Source: Isoetes taiwanensis (lineage: Eukaryota; Streptophyta; Lycopodiopsida; Isoetales; Isoetaceae). Taken from it: a stretch of DNA of 64,000 nt. The stretch lies in NCBI GenBank assembly GCA_021234155.1, contig JAJEKV010000027.1, forward strand, positions 6,634,623 through 6,698,622, given 5' to 3'. The number at the start of each line of letters is the position of its first letter. The stretch's first letter is position 1. The notes below the pieces were generated by a model. That model searched no databases. It saw nothing but the letters and a program-made list of their open reading frames with translations, and was not told where the DNA came from. The translations under genes were made by a program, and so were the position numbers. Of the stretch, positions 45,082 to 57,515 are shown piece after piece.

Positions 45082-46687
45082 TGTGACGTTCCAGCATAAT
45101 ATATGCCCCGAATACGTATATTATACTGCCACATCACCCGTACATGTCACGAATGACATGTACTTGGTGGCCGTAATAGGTTGCACCTAGGGGGCAAGAG
45201 TTGCACCTAGGGAGGCAACTTCGAATGTTGTGCATGTTAAATAAACATACACAATTATAAACCCAACGGACCCCATTGCCAAATTGCTAAACCCCATTTG
45301 GCCAATGTTTAACCTAACCCTAAGGGTTTCTATATAAGGGCTTCCCCGTAAACCCTAAACCTTTTCTTCTCTTTGCACTTAGGGTTTTCCTTGAGCTCCC
45401 TTCCTTCTTTCGCATTTGGGGTTCTCTTGAGCCATTCCGGCCAAGCTAAGAACCAAATCCGCATTGCCAGCTCTGTAAAGCCGCCTTTGCACAACAGATC
45501 GCCGAGTAGCAGCCATCTTCAGCAAGATCAGAGGCATGGATGCATTCCGAGGATCTGGATCAAGTCGAGGACCAGGTAATTAGTCATTCTGTTGTGCAAA
45601 GCTGCCTTTGGGCTAGGCAATAAGCTAGTTTAGCATGTTAGCCCAGCTGTAGAGGCCTTATAGATCCCGAGATCATAAGCCCTAATAAAGGAACCTAACC
45701 TTGGATGTGTAGGTAGGTAGATTAGATGATATTATTCATTTCAATTTTGTGATGATGTTGGTATTTCACTCTGTGACCTCCATGTATTGGGAAGGGGGGT
45801 AGAGGCCTAAAGCCTGTGTAGCTGATGATTCTAGGTAGCCTACTAGTTCCCAATTACATGCGGCCTGTGCACAGGAGCCCACCGGGTTGTGGGTAGAGGG
45901 GCCAGACTGGCAGACAATGGGGTACTTGTCCCAACACAGAAGCGATCCCTCTGGTGTGTAAAGCCTACCAGGGATCCCTGTGAGCTAGGCTTAATGGCTT
46001 GCCACTGCATGCGGGCAAGGCATGAGCTCAACACCCGTGGAGTGATGTGTCACTCTCCATTGGGTTCAAGTCGAATAAGGGCAGTGGCCCTCTAGCCACC
46101 TGAGTTGGGCATGGAAGCCTCTGGAGGAGAGGCGACTCTCCTCCTGCCTCATCGGGGCTGGGGAGATGCAACCCAGTATTAGCCCTCTTGGCTATGTACC
46201 CGGCAGGCTATGGTCAGGTCCCAACACTTTTCAACCCACTCTGCAAAGTGTGCACAGGAGGGGCGGATGGAGTGGACTACCCTTAGCCATGTCCTTGTGC
46301 CAACCAAATCCATGTACCATGAATTCTGTCTGCAATGACTTCTGGAGGCCCAAGCCGTCAGTCAACCCCCTTGAGTCTGAGCTCTGGGTAGGATCTCCCT
46401 TGTTGCTATTGTTCATGTTGATGTTGTTGTATTGATGATGTTATGATGTGTTCACCCTTCGAGGTGATTGTATTGTTATATTGTATGATGTGCTCATGTT
46501 TACTCATGCTTCCGCAGATAGGTCGACCCGAAGGGAGACGGGTGAATGACACATCCACTCTTCCCTTGCTGGCTCATTCCACTGGGAGTGGTGTCAGGTG
46601 GATGGCCCCTGCCAGTTTGGCTGACAGGGGGAATGCTCCGTCTTCTGATACGGTGTGCGCATCGTAGAGGAAGTAGGGGACGTCACA
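45082..46687 (+). mobile_element. 3' LTR of element D (1,606 bp)
   Basis: Starts TGTGACGT at 45082 and ends ACGTCACA at 46687, a perfect 8-bp terminal inverted repeat. It contains AACCCTAAGGGTTT and the TATA box TATATAAGGG at 45331-45340, with AAACCCTAAACC downstream, a normal U3/R layout. I found no second copy in the window to estimate age. Confidence 0.85.
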
Positions 46688-47423
46688 ATCTACACTCAAT
46701 ATATAGATTGTCGTATAGCCATTTACACATGAATTTTGCAACCATGAAGATCGTGATCCTCCCAAAAAAAAAAGGTAAAAAGATCGAGTTTCAATCATAT
46801 GCAACGTAAGAGCAACTCTATTTTGCCCATATGAGTAGGACTTTTATACCACATAACACAATAATTTGATTTCATTTTTATCGTCTACAAAATCATTTTC
46901 ATTTAGTAGAAAAGAGAAATGTGCTTGAAATATTATGATTTCATCCAAGTTCGAATTGGAGACTTCTAGTGCATAAGACTAAAGTGATAACCAACTACAC
47001 TATAAGACCAATATCAAGAGCATGCGAGGAGGACAAGTAACTTATTAGATATAGTTTATAACTTGAAACCTAGATATAGCTTGAAACCTAGATTTTGACC
47101 TCCACTTTAACTCTATAAATATAGTTTTTAACTTTAACTTTGACAAAGCTTAGTAATTTTACCTATAGTTCTATATCCATCCAACATAGATTGTCACTAC
47201 AACCTGGTAATGCCATCCAGATTGAAATCTACTTTTAAAGACGAGTGAACTTTATGCAATATCCAACATAAAAACTAGTAGGCTAACCTCTGGATCCATG
47301 ATTCCGTTGCTCTTCAAGTAATTCCTTAAAATACAGTATGTGATGCCTATTTGACAGACTATAAGAAAACATAAAAATGTTCTGATGGATCTTGTCTGGA
47401 ACTTCAATTTTAGAATTTCAATG
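46688..47423. other. AT-rich spacer
   Basis: No gene recognised. It contains two direct repeats of a TTGAAACCTAGAT-type phrase near 47070 and ends at the LINE tail. Confidence 0.5.
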
Positions 47424-47825
47424 AATAGAATAGAATAGAATAGAATAGAATAGTTTTTTTAACGTCCACGAAGACCAATAGGTCATGGGACCCATACAAT
47501 GGGCTAGTACAATCATTACTACTAGGATTAAAAAACCCCTGCCTCGAAAGGTTTTCAAGGGAAAAACCTTTGCAGTAATGATGATACTAGACAAGCTTAG
47601 ATAATGACTACTGAGGGCTCAGTAATTGCAGACGTTTATCTAGAACCTCAAGTATGTATAATGCCAAGTCATGCACAGATGGTGCGCTGAGAAGTTGTGG
47701 AAGCATGGAATGGAATGCTAAGGTCGAAAAATGATTCCGGACTATCTCAAAAGCAGGGCAACTCAGAAGAGTATGGCTAGTGCAATGTTGCATCAGCTGC
47801 TCTATCGAACTCATGCGAGTTTGGA
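47424..47825 (-). mobile_element. 5'-truncated LINE fragment (TATTC-tailed family)
   Basis: (AATAG)6 on the plus strand, then the terminal block TTTTAACGTCCACGAAGACC and over 200 bases nearly identical to the 32149 copy. The minus-strand frame 47608-47814 encodes the LINE C-terminus (CTSHTLLSCPAFEIVRNHF), matching DECHTLQNCPTFDQIW of the 59340 copy. Homology stops near 47825. Confidence 0.85.
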
Positions 47826-48985
47826 CAAATTTGAAATCTCCACAACAACAATGATCTCAGAATTCTCTATCAAAATTGTGAAGTGGACAAACCAAAAGGT
47901 TGGCCTAAGGTGTGGCTTAAAGACTTTCTAATTAGTTGGTTTTGGTTGGAAACCTTAGGGCATGAAATTTTGTCGTGACATGTGGTTCGTAGTTCGAAGT
48001 AAAGAGGTATCTAGAGTCTTTTTATTTTTTGATCAGGAGCTTGCATTTTGGGGAAGTGCCATGAGGGCGACGATCTCTAGGGAGCAGATGCTAGGTTCGT
48101 TGCTTTCTCACCACCCCCCCCCCCAAACTCCCCTTTTTTCCTTGTATGTCCGTTCTTACAGCAGACGTTGGAGATCTCGTTTTCCGTCTTTGTTGGAAAA
48201 TTTTGAAATAGTTTATTGGGTTCCTGAATACAGGGTTGGAAATTGAAGGTTACAACCCTTTTACCATGCAAAATAAAGTCTAAGAAAAAATTGACATTAA
48301 AAAACAAGTCTAGATTTCATATAGCCTTGCAGAATGAAAGTCAAGAAAAAAAGACATGCAACAAAAAGTCCACGTTTTGCTTAGACATGCACTTATACCC
48401 CTATATTTATTTAATATTTTCAATATATATTAAAGGAAAAAATATATATATGTATATACAAGTTTTTGTACTATCAATGGATTTATCAATCATGGCTGAT
48501 GAACACCAAGGAATAAAGTTCGAGATTAAGCAAATCAGTGCGTAAAGCTCAATATGCATTTAGTCTAAGGGCGTGAATATTTAAGCTGAATTCCTCGCAT
48601 AATGGCCATTCAATGGAGGTCACCATTGTTTATTAATACCTGTCGGTGAAAATTCGAGTGAAATTTGAATCAAACTCAAAGAGTCGTGTTTGATTTATTT
48701 AGCATGACATAAAAATTGCCTAAAAGATGAATGTCTGTGAGTGTCAAGAATTAATTTGAAGATCTTATAGTGGAAGTTGCATCAGTTAACATTACAATTT
48801 GACACAACTTTGTAGTATTTCTTGTATCATGTAGTCATAGGACTTCTAGCAGTCAGAAGTTCACCATTGTATATTAGAGCTTCTTCATCCACATAATAAA
48901 AACGATTCAATTTCATGGGCAGTCACATGTTGAAAGTTTATTTTCCAGCTCATGATGGTCTTCCTTTTGGAAACTTAAGAGTTAC
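47826..48985. other. AT-rich spacer with C11 run
   Basis: No gene recognised. A homopolymer C run is at 48113-48123. A plus frame at 47962-48246 has no family signature. Confidence 0.45.
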
Positions 48986-49091
48986 TGGAATTGATAATTC
49001 TCTTAAACTCCACGTCATCATTTGAGACATTGTCGAACGGGACCATGTTTAGTGTATCTCCATCAAAATCCTTGCCAAATGGGGGATTACA
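48986..49091 (-). other. Possible exon with a DFDGD motif
   Basis: On the minus strand a splice-acceptor-like CCCCTTAG precedes a frame CNPPFGKDFDGDTLN, then MVPFDNVSNDDVEFKRIINSS, ending before GTAACT, a donor-like site. DFDGD followed by N-M resembles the Mg-binding loop of multisubunit RNA polymerase largest subunits (usually ADFDGDEMN), but the flanking residues do not continue the match. It may be a decayed exon or coincidence. Confidence 0.25.
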
Positions 49092-49369
49092 CTAAGGGGC
49101 TTATTGATATTGTCTTTCCTTCATGAATCGTAACTTTAGATGCAATCAAATAATGTTTGTCAATCGAAGAAAGCTAAAAGTTAGTTCCGGAGAGAATCAA
49201 TTTCTGCGGACAGAAAGAAATTGTCTAGAAACGCTTATAATCTAATAGCATGCTATTATGTATTTTTCAAGCATTAGTGTGTCAAGTCAAGTGGTCATTT
49301 ATGATAGAAATAATGTGAAGTGAGAGTTGGAAACATATGCCATTATGAATAGGTCTCTATATTGCAAAA

Positions 49370-50345
49370 CTAACTAGAATTCCATGCACAAGCTTCATAA
49401 AATGCGTTGCGCTCTGCTAAAGCCCCACCCCAAACACGAATCATATTCAAGTTCATTTGGGCATGAAAACTGATATTCGTTTCATATCGATCTTCTGACA
49501 GTCGAAGCAGACCATCGGAGACTATCCAATTGCCCCCACGAATAAAAATTGGTTGTCCATTGACTTGGAACATCCTAACATATCAATGAGTTAGTAACTC
49601 ATAACCCCAGTCAAGTTTAAAATTACTTACGTTATGAAACCCTTAAACACATCATGTAACGAAGCGTCTATTCCTTGTTGCTAGATATGTAGATGTGCAC
49701 ATTTATCTATAAAGCATGCATGATGAGACAATGCTCGCCATAAAACAATTCACATATAACTGATTGAAGGGAAGAAAAGACACCTGCCACCCGTAAAAGT
49801 GGCCATAAAGGTGTCAATCCGGAAACCAAAATGTATGCTCTGGCTATTCGACTCCTTCACATTATTGATTGCAACAATAATCTCGACATTATACAGTGGA
49901 TGCTCACCAAGTCCTTTTGGCCATCACAGGCGAGGCCTATAAAAAAAAAAGCTGCAGAAAAGGTAGAGCCAAGCTAACTATTTAAAAATCATATTCAAAA
50001 TCACAGTAGAGATAAATCAGAACTTATAGGAATAGAATAGAATATGATTTTATCGTCCACGGAGACCAACTGGCCTATGGGACCCAAGTACAAAGAGAGA
50101 GCAACATGCGTATTACTAGAAGACATGTCAAACAATTGCACTGGATCCTGCAACCTCCAAAGAATCTCACAACATGATCCGCCACACATAAGCCTTCAAA
50201 CCCATTTGTGACGTGCATATTAACCGTGCATTTCAAAGCTTCTTGACTTTTGTTTTATGAGATCTGTAGATATGTGAAGATATGCTCTATCAAAGTTGTA
50301 GAATGTCGCCACCAAATGAGAATCAGCAATCACGATTTCCTGTCA
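49370..50345 (-). pseudogene. Endo-beta-mannosidase (EBM-like, GH2) pseudogene, three exons
   Basis: Minus-strand exons: about 50209-50345 (VIADSHLVATFYNFDRAYLHI), 49793-49936 (WPKGLGEHPLYNVEIIVAIN, then FTGGR) and 49385-49574 ([52 protein letters not shown]). They match the start of the catalytic region of plant mannosylglycoprotein endo-beta-mannosidase, an enzyme that trims N-glycan mannose. Splice sites flank them (AG at 49575, GT near 49790). A TGA at 49924-49926 replaces the second Trp of the conserved LWWPNG, and the catalytic exons beyond are not found. A LINE fragment lies in the intron at 50030-50190. So it is a partial, dead copy. Confidence 0.7.
50030..50190 (-). mobile_element. 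5'-truncated LINE 3' end in the mannosidase intron
   Basis: AATAGAATAGAAT followed by ATTTTATCGTCCACGGAGACC and CCTATGGGACCCAAGTACAA, the terminal block of the TATTC-tailed family, about 160 bp on the minus strand. Confidence 0.8.
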
Positions 50346-51600
50346 TGAAAATAGATGTTAACATCTAAATACAGAAAAAATGTATGTTGGGAAAACTGGC
50401 AAGGAGCTAAAACTGGTTACGTCTTGCGTTAACTGCTTTAAAGTGATTATTTTTGTTCTTTCAAGATAAAATAGTTTTAAGATAAGGTACAAAATAAATT
50501 AAACGGGAGGAAAAATTGGGAAACTCTGTATCATTGTGCCTAGACCCTACAAATATGAGATGGCTGTATATTAAAGCAGGCCCACAGGGAAGAGATGCAA
50601 AGAGAAACAGCAAGAAGCAGGAAAGAGAGCTAAAGGTGATATCTTCTATTAATATTAACCTCCTACTGGTCTTTGTCCTGACTTGGCAAGTGGTACGTAG
50701 CACTCATTATTCCTTGCCAAGTGGGCACATGCATTGACCTTCTGACTGCATGTTACCTTTATGAAAATACGTATTCCACCACTCATTTTTAAACCTACAC
50801 GGCCTTAAAATAGAAAAAACAGATTTTTAGCTTATTATTTCTTTTTTACCTTTAAGCTGAAATCTAATTCCATCTTACCAAATCCTATGAATGAGAAATC
50901 CATTTTTCCAACATCTTATTTCCACCTTCACCTTGGAAAGATCAGCCCCAAGTATAAATAATAGAAGACGTGAAGCCTATGCAAGTAGCAAATTAAACCA
51001 TAAAACTTTCAGCCAATATGCTTGATCTTACTTAGTCTGAACCAAATCCAGGCACGTAAATTGTCCCTCAAATCATACTTCGCATTGAAGCGTAGATATT
51101 TGTTCTTGAAATTTAGCAAATTCATGTTGAACCTCACATGCAAACAAGATAAATAGAATGCCACAACCTTTCTTGAATCTTTGTAATTGAAAATATCCCA
51201 AGCATTCGCATCATCTCTTCTCCTTCTCACACACACCACCTGCAGGGCAACATGCTCCCCCTGCGCATGAAGCACATTGAGACTATAGACATTGTAATGT
51301 ATCACGGTGGAAGAGAAACTACTAGCTCTAGGGAAACGTACGCACTACAGATAGGTATGACTATGGCTGATCACAAAACACTGCTGCAAACTCAAAACGC
51401 CTCTAGAAGAGTTCAGCATATGGAGTGGACTTAGCGACACAACAATAAGTAACTGTACACGATACTTTAATATCCGTATAGGATTCAAGTGAGTATTAAT
51501 CTCCATGCTTTCATTATGTGGACAGCCAAAGGGTATATGCAAATTTACATAAACTGGCATTCCAAAAGATGGTGGCTAACCTGAAAAAGAATTAAAGAAA
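50346..51600. other. Spacer, probable intron remains
   Basis: No domain recognised. The minus frame 51009-51305 is open (RRRRDDANAWDIFNYKDSRK...) and ends at an intron-like boundary, but it does not match the mannosidase. The pentamer TTTTTA and GAAAA runs are common. Confidence 0.4.
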
Positions 51601-52080
51601 ATTCATGTGTTTGTACGTCGAGTTCCACCCAAGGGAACTTAAGGACAAGATCCTCTTTTGCTTCAATGATGCCTTGTGAGTCTCGTGCAGATTGGTCTTC
51701 TCCAAGAAACTGATCATCATGCAGCAGATTAAGACTTGTAATTCCAAATAACCTTCAGCATTGCCTTACTGCTCTCTCTGAATCTGAATCTGCCATGCCA
51801 TGCAGCAAGTCAAGACTCTCATGAACAACTAGCGTGGGAGATTGCTCTATTTCCATCTGGATTGGTAGAGCTGCAACCTCCTTCCAAACATCACCAACCT
51901 CCTTCCAAACATCACCAGTAACAAAAACAGTTCTTCTTGAAAATCAACAATCGGAAGAGTAAAAATAGGTGGTGACACTTCACATTTGTCCATTGACTTC
52001 TTCTTAACCTTGATATTCTTTGCAAAACCCTGTTGTTGATATTCTTTGCAAAACCCTGTTGTTCATGGTCTAACACAAGG
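51601..52080 (-). pseudogene. Unrecognised decayed coding stretch
   Basis: The minus strand from about 52080 reads KKSMDKCEVSPPIFTLPIVDFQEEL, then repeated GDVWKEVGDVWKEV, ALPIQMEIEQSPTLVVHESLDLLHGM, a stop, and LFGITSLNLLHDDQFLGEDQS and FPWVELDVQTHEFSLILFQ ahead of an AG-GT-like boundary. The repeated peptide comes from a 21-bp tandem duplication at 51878-51912. A second 27-bp duplication lies at about 52010-52056. Composition is protein-like, but I know no family for it. Confidence 0.35.
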
Positions 52081-53836
52081 TCATGACACTATCTGTTGGG
52101 GTCTCAAGATAACTCCACAACTGGTTGGCAATAAGAAAGAATCTCTGTATAATTTTGGAAATGAATATCTTATCAATCGTGGGCATGATATACTTGTAAG
52201 CTTGAAGATCTTGAACTAGCATGTGGTTATCATACATGTTATGCATCCCTTGAACAACATACCATAAACCTTAAAACTAAGATCCTTTCTTACATGTTAA
52301 TCTACTATTTGCTTGGTTCCTTTAACTTCCAGTAGTGGAATCTCACACTAAGTTAGAACCCATAAACCAAAACTCTACCTATGTGGTTATCATACAGATT
52401 ATGCATTTAAAGCTCTTTGAAAATCATGTTACTCAAACAAAACATGATTTCTTAAAACCTCAACATAAAATCTGCATGCATTACAACAAATTTGGTGCCT
52501 TTGGCACCACAAAACCGTCTTGCAATACTTTAAAAAAATCGATGGGCGCAAATTATAACGTTGGTACTACATAGTGTCATACGTTTGCTTAAACATTTCT
52601 CCTGTTAACATCATAATGAGCGAGGTCATGCCATTCCAATGAACAAATAAAAATCAACAGTATTACTTAGAGCCACTGGGCATTGGCAAATCTGTCTTTT
52701 GAAAATAAAAATCCATAGGAGAAATCTGTCTACCGAATGAAAAAGCTCCAGCTACTGATTTCTTCAGCCTTGATCTTCAATTCCTAAACAAGAGCATAAT
52801 GCACATATCATGAGTATTTCTTTATCATACTTTCTAGGAAACATGCAATGTATTAGCTGTTAATTAAATACCAACTCGTACTGCTTGAATATGGCATAAG
52901 CTTCCGTTCCTCCTCCCAGATGCGCCATGGCGTTTTGCCCTCAAATCACTGTTGTGGTCTTCGTGGCCCCATTTGGAGAAAGAGCTTAGTGGGCTTCAGC
53001 TTTCTGAACTCATAATAAATAAATCCAAAGGTATTCGTGAGCTACGAAGAACATATATTCCTTGCATCATGCCTTCTTCTAGAAGTTTAATCTTAGAATG
53101 GCGAGCCCATTTCACCTAGCCCTGCAAAAGCTGAAACTGCGCTTTGCAGCGCACTAACATTAAAGTACGTGTATTTTATAGACAACCCACAACACAAACT
53201 TTGAGGCTCTGCAGATTTTACCATGGCCATAAACAGCAATGATCTGGAAGCAGAAAAAAATGTAACGCCTTCTTATTCATACTGTAATGTTCAAAATTGA
53301 AGCGCAGAGCTTTATTCCCGACGAGAAAAGGCGAATGAATGGAGATAGAAAGGGGATGTGGGCGGTGCTACTTAACCAGCATAATAGGAGGGGAATGTGC
53401 TTGTGCAGAAGCTTTCTGCACTATGTTGTGTTTTCAGTACGTTCTACAGGGATCCAACTTATCATCCATGGCTATTCTGAACACTCCATGCTTATCAGTG
53501 TATCCCACTGCCGAGAATGTGATGAAACCATATAAATCCTTGCATTTTATGCCAACTTCGGCCTCTGCATTCACAACAAATGTATGAAGCTACAACCTAT
53601 GCAGTATCAAGCAAAACAATGCTACATTCGAACATATTCTAAGCCATTCTGGTGTTCAAGTATGAAACATGGAAGGATTAAAGGTCCTTTATTGAGTTTT
53701 TCTGTACTTTTTGTTCCAAAGCAAAAAATGACCTAAAACATTTGATTCTGGGCTTAAAACTGTGAAGTGCACAGTGGCTGATAACGGGTGGCCGGAAACA
53801 CCACAAAAAAAGTCCGGAAATACCACATCCCGGACT
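52081..53836. other. AT-rich spacer
   Basis: No gene recognised. Short frames at 52335 and 53287 have no family signature. Confidence 0.45.
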
Positions 53837-54611
53837 CTAAATACGGCGGTCCATCCATGAATGGATCAGCTTTACCTTTCCTAGAGCCTCCAAAGTGGAG
53901 CATACAATCAAGATGGCGAGATAGGTCATTTCAGTTGGCCTCATGCCATCCTGCTGAATTTGATAAAAGAGATCAAATGCTTTTTTAGTGTGGCCATGTT
54001 GGGCATATGTTCTAATCATTGGGGTCCATACATCCACAATGGATAGAAGTTTGCTGCTATGAAATCGCACAAAAATATGCATCTTCTAGACTCTTACAAC
54101 TGTTGTACATGGTGATAAGTGCCATAGAAACAGAAGCATCAGATTCCATAGCCTCAAGCATGATGCATGCATGAATGAGCCTACTCCTTGTGAGAACTTC
54201 AGCATCAGAGCATGCCTTGATAATGATACAAAATATCACTTTGTCTGGTTTCACTCCTTTTAGCAGCATTTCTATAAACAAGTGAACTGCCTCTTTCCTC
54301 TGGCCATGATTGGCATGTGCTGCAATGATGGCAGTCCATGAAAAGACGTTCTTCCTTGTCATCTTTCCAAAGAACCATTGTGCATATTCCAATTCACCAC
54401 ACTTGCCATGAATTTCAACAAGCAAATTTCCCAAGAAAATATTTCCTTCCAATCCATTTCTGACAATAATATCATGCACCCTTTTGCCCTCTTGAAAATT
54501 TCTATTACTGCCATAGCTCCACAAGAGATATGAATAGATCGAAATGCTATTGTAAAATCCATCATACTCCACACAATCCACTGCTTCCTTTATATTTCCT
54601 TGCAAACACAA
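53837..54611 (-). pseudogene. PPR protein fragment (PLS type)
   Basis: Minus-strand repeats: IYSYLLWSYGSNRNFQEGKRVHDIIVRNG, NIFLGNLLVEIHGKCGELEYAQWFFGKM, NVFSWTAIIAAHANHGQRKEAVHLFIEML, GVKPDKVIFCIIIKACSDAEVLTRSRLIHACI, then after a frame break near 54050 WTPMIRTYAQHGHTKKAFDLFYQIQQDGMRPTEMTYL. Variable-length repeats of 35 and 31-36 residues (P, L, S) mark the organelle RNA-editing family of land plants. There is no transit peptide or C-terminal E/DYW domain. The start and end are missing, and the frameshift makes this a pseudogene fragment. Confidence 0.8.
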
Positions 54612-54779
54612 CCGGCTTACGTTTTGACTTAAATATGCTGACTTCTGTTCACCGCCTTTGCACCCACCCTCATTTGATTGATCACTGGCTACAAGACGAT
54701 GAGGGCCAATTTCATGTTTTCAGCAATCGAAATCCAAGGCATCGCTATATTATTTAAAACAACGATAATCCAGAAAGGA

Positions 54780-56880
54780 TAACTGCCTTGCCTTTAGAAA
54801 CGGAAACTGGAAATGCCAAATTTGGTGCTGGTAACTCTGTTGATATCTTGTCTGCCAATTGCGAGCAGCTGGTCCCTAGAAAGCAACTGCCCATGCCACA
54901 AGAAGTTCAGGATGCCATTTTGAAAAATACCATAGAGATAACAAGACAAGGCATGTCTCGATTGAAGATCTGGGATGTGCCTAAATGTATCCAAATTTAT
55001 GTGTATTTGTCCAAACGCCGCTAAATAAATTTCAAGATACTCAGGAAAATGTCAAATCACGCTGTAGCAAACATGAAACCACAGTTCTATTTTTAGTTTT
55101 CGGCCTACTCACTCCAAATTAATTGTTTTGGATAATCCTACTGGTACGATCTGACAAAGATATCTGCGCAGAAGCAGACAGGAAATCAAGTTCGTTTACC
55201 ACTAAAAGATAATCGTTATGAGCTCCAGAATATGCAACAAATCATTTTGGAAGAATGGTGATCGAAATTACCTTATGTCCTCAAAATTGTGTCGGGAAGA
55301 TGTCTTGAACATGGATGGTGATCGAAATTACCTATTTAGTTTTGGCTTAAGGTTTTAGCATCGTCCACTTAAACCTTAAACATCTTCTTGCTCCAATCAT
55401 CTTGGCTTAAGCTTTTAGCATTGCACCCTTAACAAAACAGAAATATAAAGAAAAGGGGATAGAATAGGGCGCACAAAACCATAGCCTTTCGATCGTCCAG
55501 AACAAAGATGTGTTGAGAATCGCCAGAAACTAGCCATAATCAAACCGGCCATGACCAAAGCTGCAAAACCCATCATCATCGGCCATACCAGCATCTGGTT
55601 ACATGGTAAAACGAGCCTCGCACAATAACAAGGATGACCGCCAGTTTAAGGGGAATAGCAGGTTTGGAGCAGTTTTTGGAATATCTCATGTATATACTAG
55701 CGTATTCTTGAAATATGCCAAAAACCCACCTAAGCCAAGGTCCCCTTGGGGGCAACCCAAAAATAAGGGCACCCCTTCAATTTCTAACCCTGCAAGAATA
55801 TTCTAGAAGGATGCCCAAGATTTTCTTTTGTGAACAGTGGATGGATTGCCTAATAAAAGCTTGCTTATTCTAGATATAGTTTATATTTTGTCTCCCTCTC
55901 CATGGAAGATGATCGTTGTATAGAGGAAGATGATCAAAATGAATGCCAGGTCTCTTTAAACGAGGAAATTCTCAAGGTATAATCAATGCTTCGCCAGGTT
56001 CTGATGATCTGCTTCGCTACTAAGGATGCAAATTTTTTGTTGCTTTGCCGTTCTTCTCATTCGAAAATCCTGTGCAAATTTAGGCTCGTCATAAACTCAT
56101 GGCAAGTAACTCACCTCGCTCTGTTTTCCAGAAGATTAAGCACAAAATTCAGATTTTTCAAGCCTATTTTTGTCTTTCCACGTTTTTTTATTCCGGTGAC
56201 CTAAATTTTGAGTTTTGATAGCAGAAGTTTACATTGACGGAGCATGAAATGAAGCGGCAGGCTGCCGATTTGCAAGAAACTGTGAGCAAGATCAGCTTTA
56301 GTAGTTTAGTATATATTTAGGTTAAGGCGTCTCATGATAATATGATGTCAATTCATATGTGCTCGCATGGAACCACATTTGCCAGATTAAAAGACTCGAG
56401 TTGCTCAATAAAGGAAGCGAAGTCCACATGCAAACAGGTCCAGCAGAGGTCATGCCTTTAATTTATGAATTTCAAGTTGTGAAATGGATGATTAACTGAT
56501 TTAGATCTTGGTCTACACAGAAAGAATTTTTATGAATTTCAAGTTGTGAAATGGATGATTAACTGATTTAGATCTTGGTCTACACAGAAAGAAACTACTC
56601 ATGGAGGATTTGAGAAGCAAAATGAGCAGCACTATGAGCAGGAAGAAGGAAGCATGTCTGTGGATCTGTTACCCAACGAAGATGGTATGTTATTGGCTTC
56701 ATGCAGAAGATTTTCTGCAAACAAAATCTAATCTTTCCTTTTTTTTTTTCTTCTTCTTTCTTTTCAAACAGATTGTGCAAATGACTCTGAAGATGAGTTG
56801 ATTATAAAACTTCTAATGGTGGCAAATGAAATTAAAGAGAGGGAGCTCAATGAACTTAGGCTTGGCCACGTTACAGGTGC
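54780..56880 (+). other. Possible multi-exon gene, unrecognised
   Basis: Exon-like plus-strand stretches with splice-like borders. About 54798-54985: TETGNAKFGAGNSVDILSAN, then MPQEVQDAILKNTIEITRQGMSRLK. 55903-55977: MEDDRCIEEDDQNECQVSLN then GT. Near 56227: KFTLTEHEMKRQAADLQET. Near 56388: IKRLELLNKGSEVHMQ. 56589-56682: ETTHGGFEKQNEQHYEQEEG, then GTATGT. 56772-56876: DCANDSEDELIIKLLMVANE and ELNELRLGHVTG. The pieces are polar and helical (coiled-coil-like). I cannot name a family, and the exon chain is unproven. Confidence 0.4.
56462..56592 (+). repeat. 67-bp perfect tandem duplication
   Basis: TTTATGAATTTCAAGTTGTG...CACAGAAAGAA occurs at 56462-56528 and again at 56529-56592. The unit contains a splice-acceptor-like CTACACAG, so the duplication doubles a candidate 3' splice site. 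Confidence 0.9.
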
Positions 56881-57060
56881 TAGACAAAGATGGATTGAAG
56901 AGTGAAAATTAGTTACCAAATGAGTTGAGACAATTCCCATGTTCAACATCACCTTGGTATTATCAAAATTTCATCAAATGTTTTTTTCCTTTTCACTTAA
57001 GACAAGTGGTTTTTAACAAATATGAAGACCTACTTTAATGCATATCCTTTGCTGCTAACT

Positions 57061-57330
57061 TTATTTTGCAAAATTGTCCTCATCATTTCCCTCGGGAGGA
57101 GGAGAATATGAATTGACAAAGCAAGTTTTAGAGTCTGGCCTCAATATTTTTTTCAAGAGAATGATTTGATCCATTGAAAATATAGATATTTTTTTCAAGA
57201 GAATGATTTGCTCCATTGAAAATATAGAAATTGATGCATTGTTTTCACCTCTTCTTTTAATTTGCTTGGAGGCCTCTACGGAACCCGAACTCTCAAGTTC
57301 TGCTTCAAAGCTCACGTACTTATGGAACAT
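57061..57330 (-). other. 89-codon frame with internal duplication
   Basis: The minus frame contains IFSMEQIILLKKI twice because of a 42-bp tandem duplication at 57146-57229. There is no domain I recognise. It may be chance or a gene remnant. Confidence 0.3.
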
Positions 57331-57515
57331 TGTAATGGAAATCTATGCCAGGAAGAGATAATAACATCGAATTATCGAGCTCTTTGAATGTCGTTCCTAC
57401 ACCTATGATCTTTGAATGTCGTTCCCGCACTTATGTGGCATCACAATTTACGGTTTCTTTACATGCAGTTAAATTATTTTTATACTTTTTCAAATGTCCC
57501 AACCAACTTATAACC

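Larger units (their letters stand above)
36533..46687 (+). mobile_element. Ty3/gypsy element D (chromovirus), 5' LTR missing, split by a Helitron
   Basis: Plus-strand order: gag, zinc knuckle and protease in one frame (to 38320), RT, RNase H, integrase zinc domain and core start, Helitron 40403-43406, rest of integrase, chromodomain (to 44375), polypurine tract, and 3' LTR 45082-46687. Gag begins abruptly after the unassigned module, and no LTR or primer-binding site precedes it, so the 5' end has been lost or replaced. Confidence 0.9.

Noticed and set aside
46231-46667. Short ORFs inside the element D LTR
   Set aside because: Inside a defined LTR; no domain or codon bias.
53287-53587. Overlapping plus ORFs as a gene
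   Set aside because: Two frames equally open, no homology seen.
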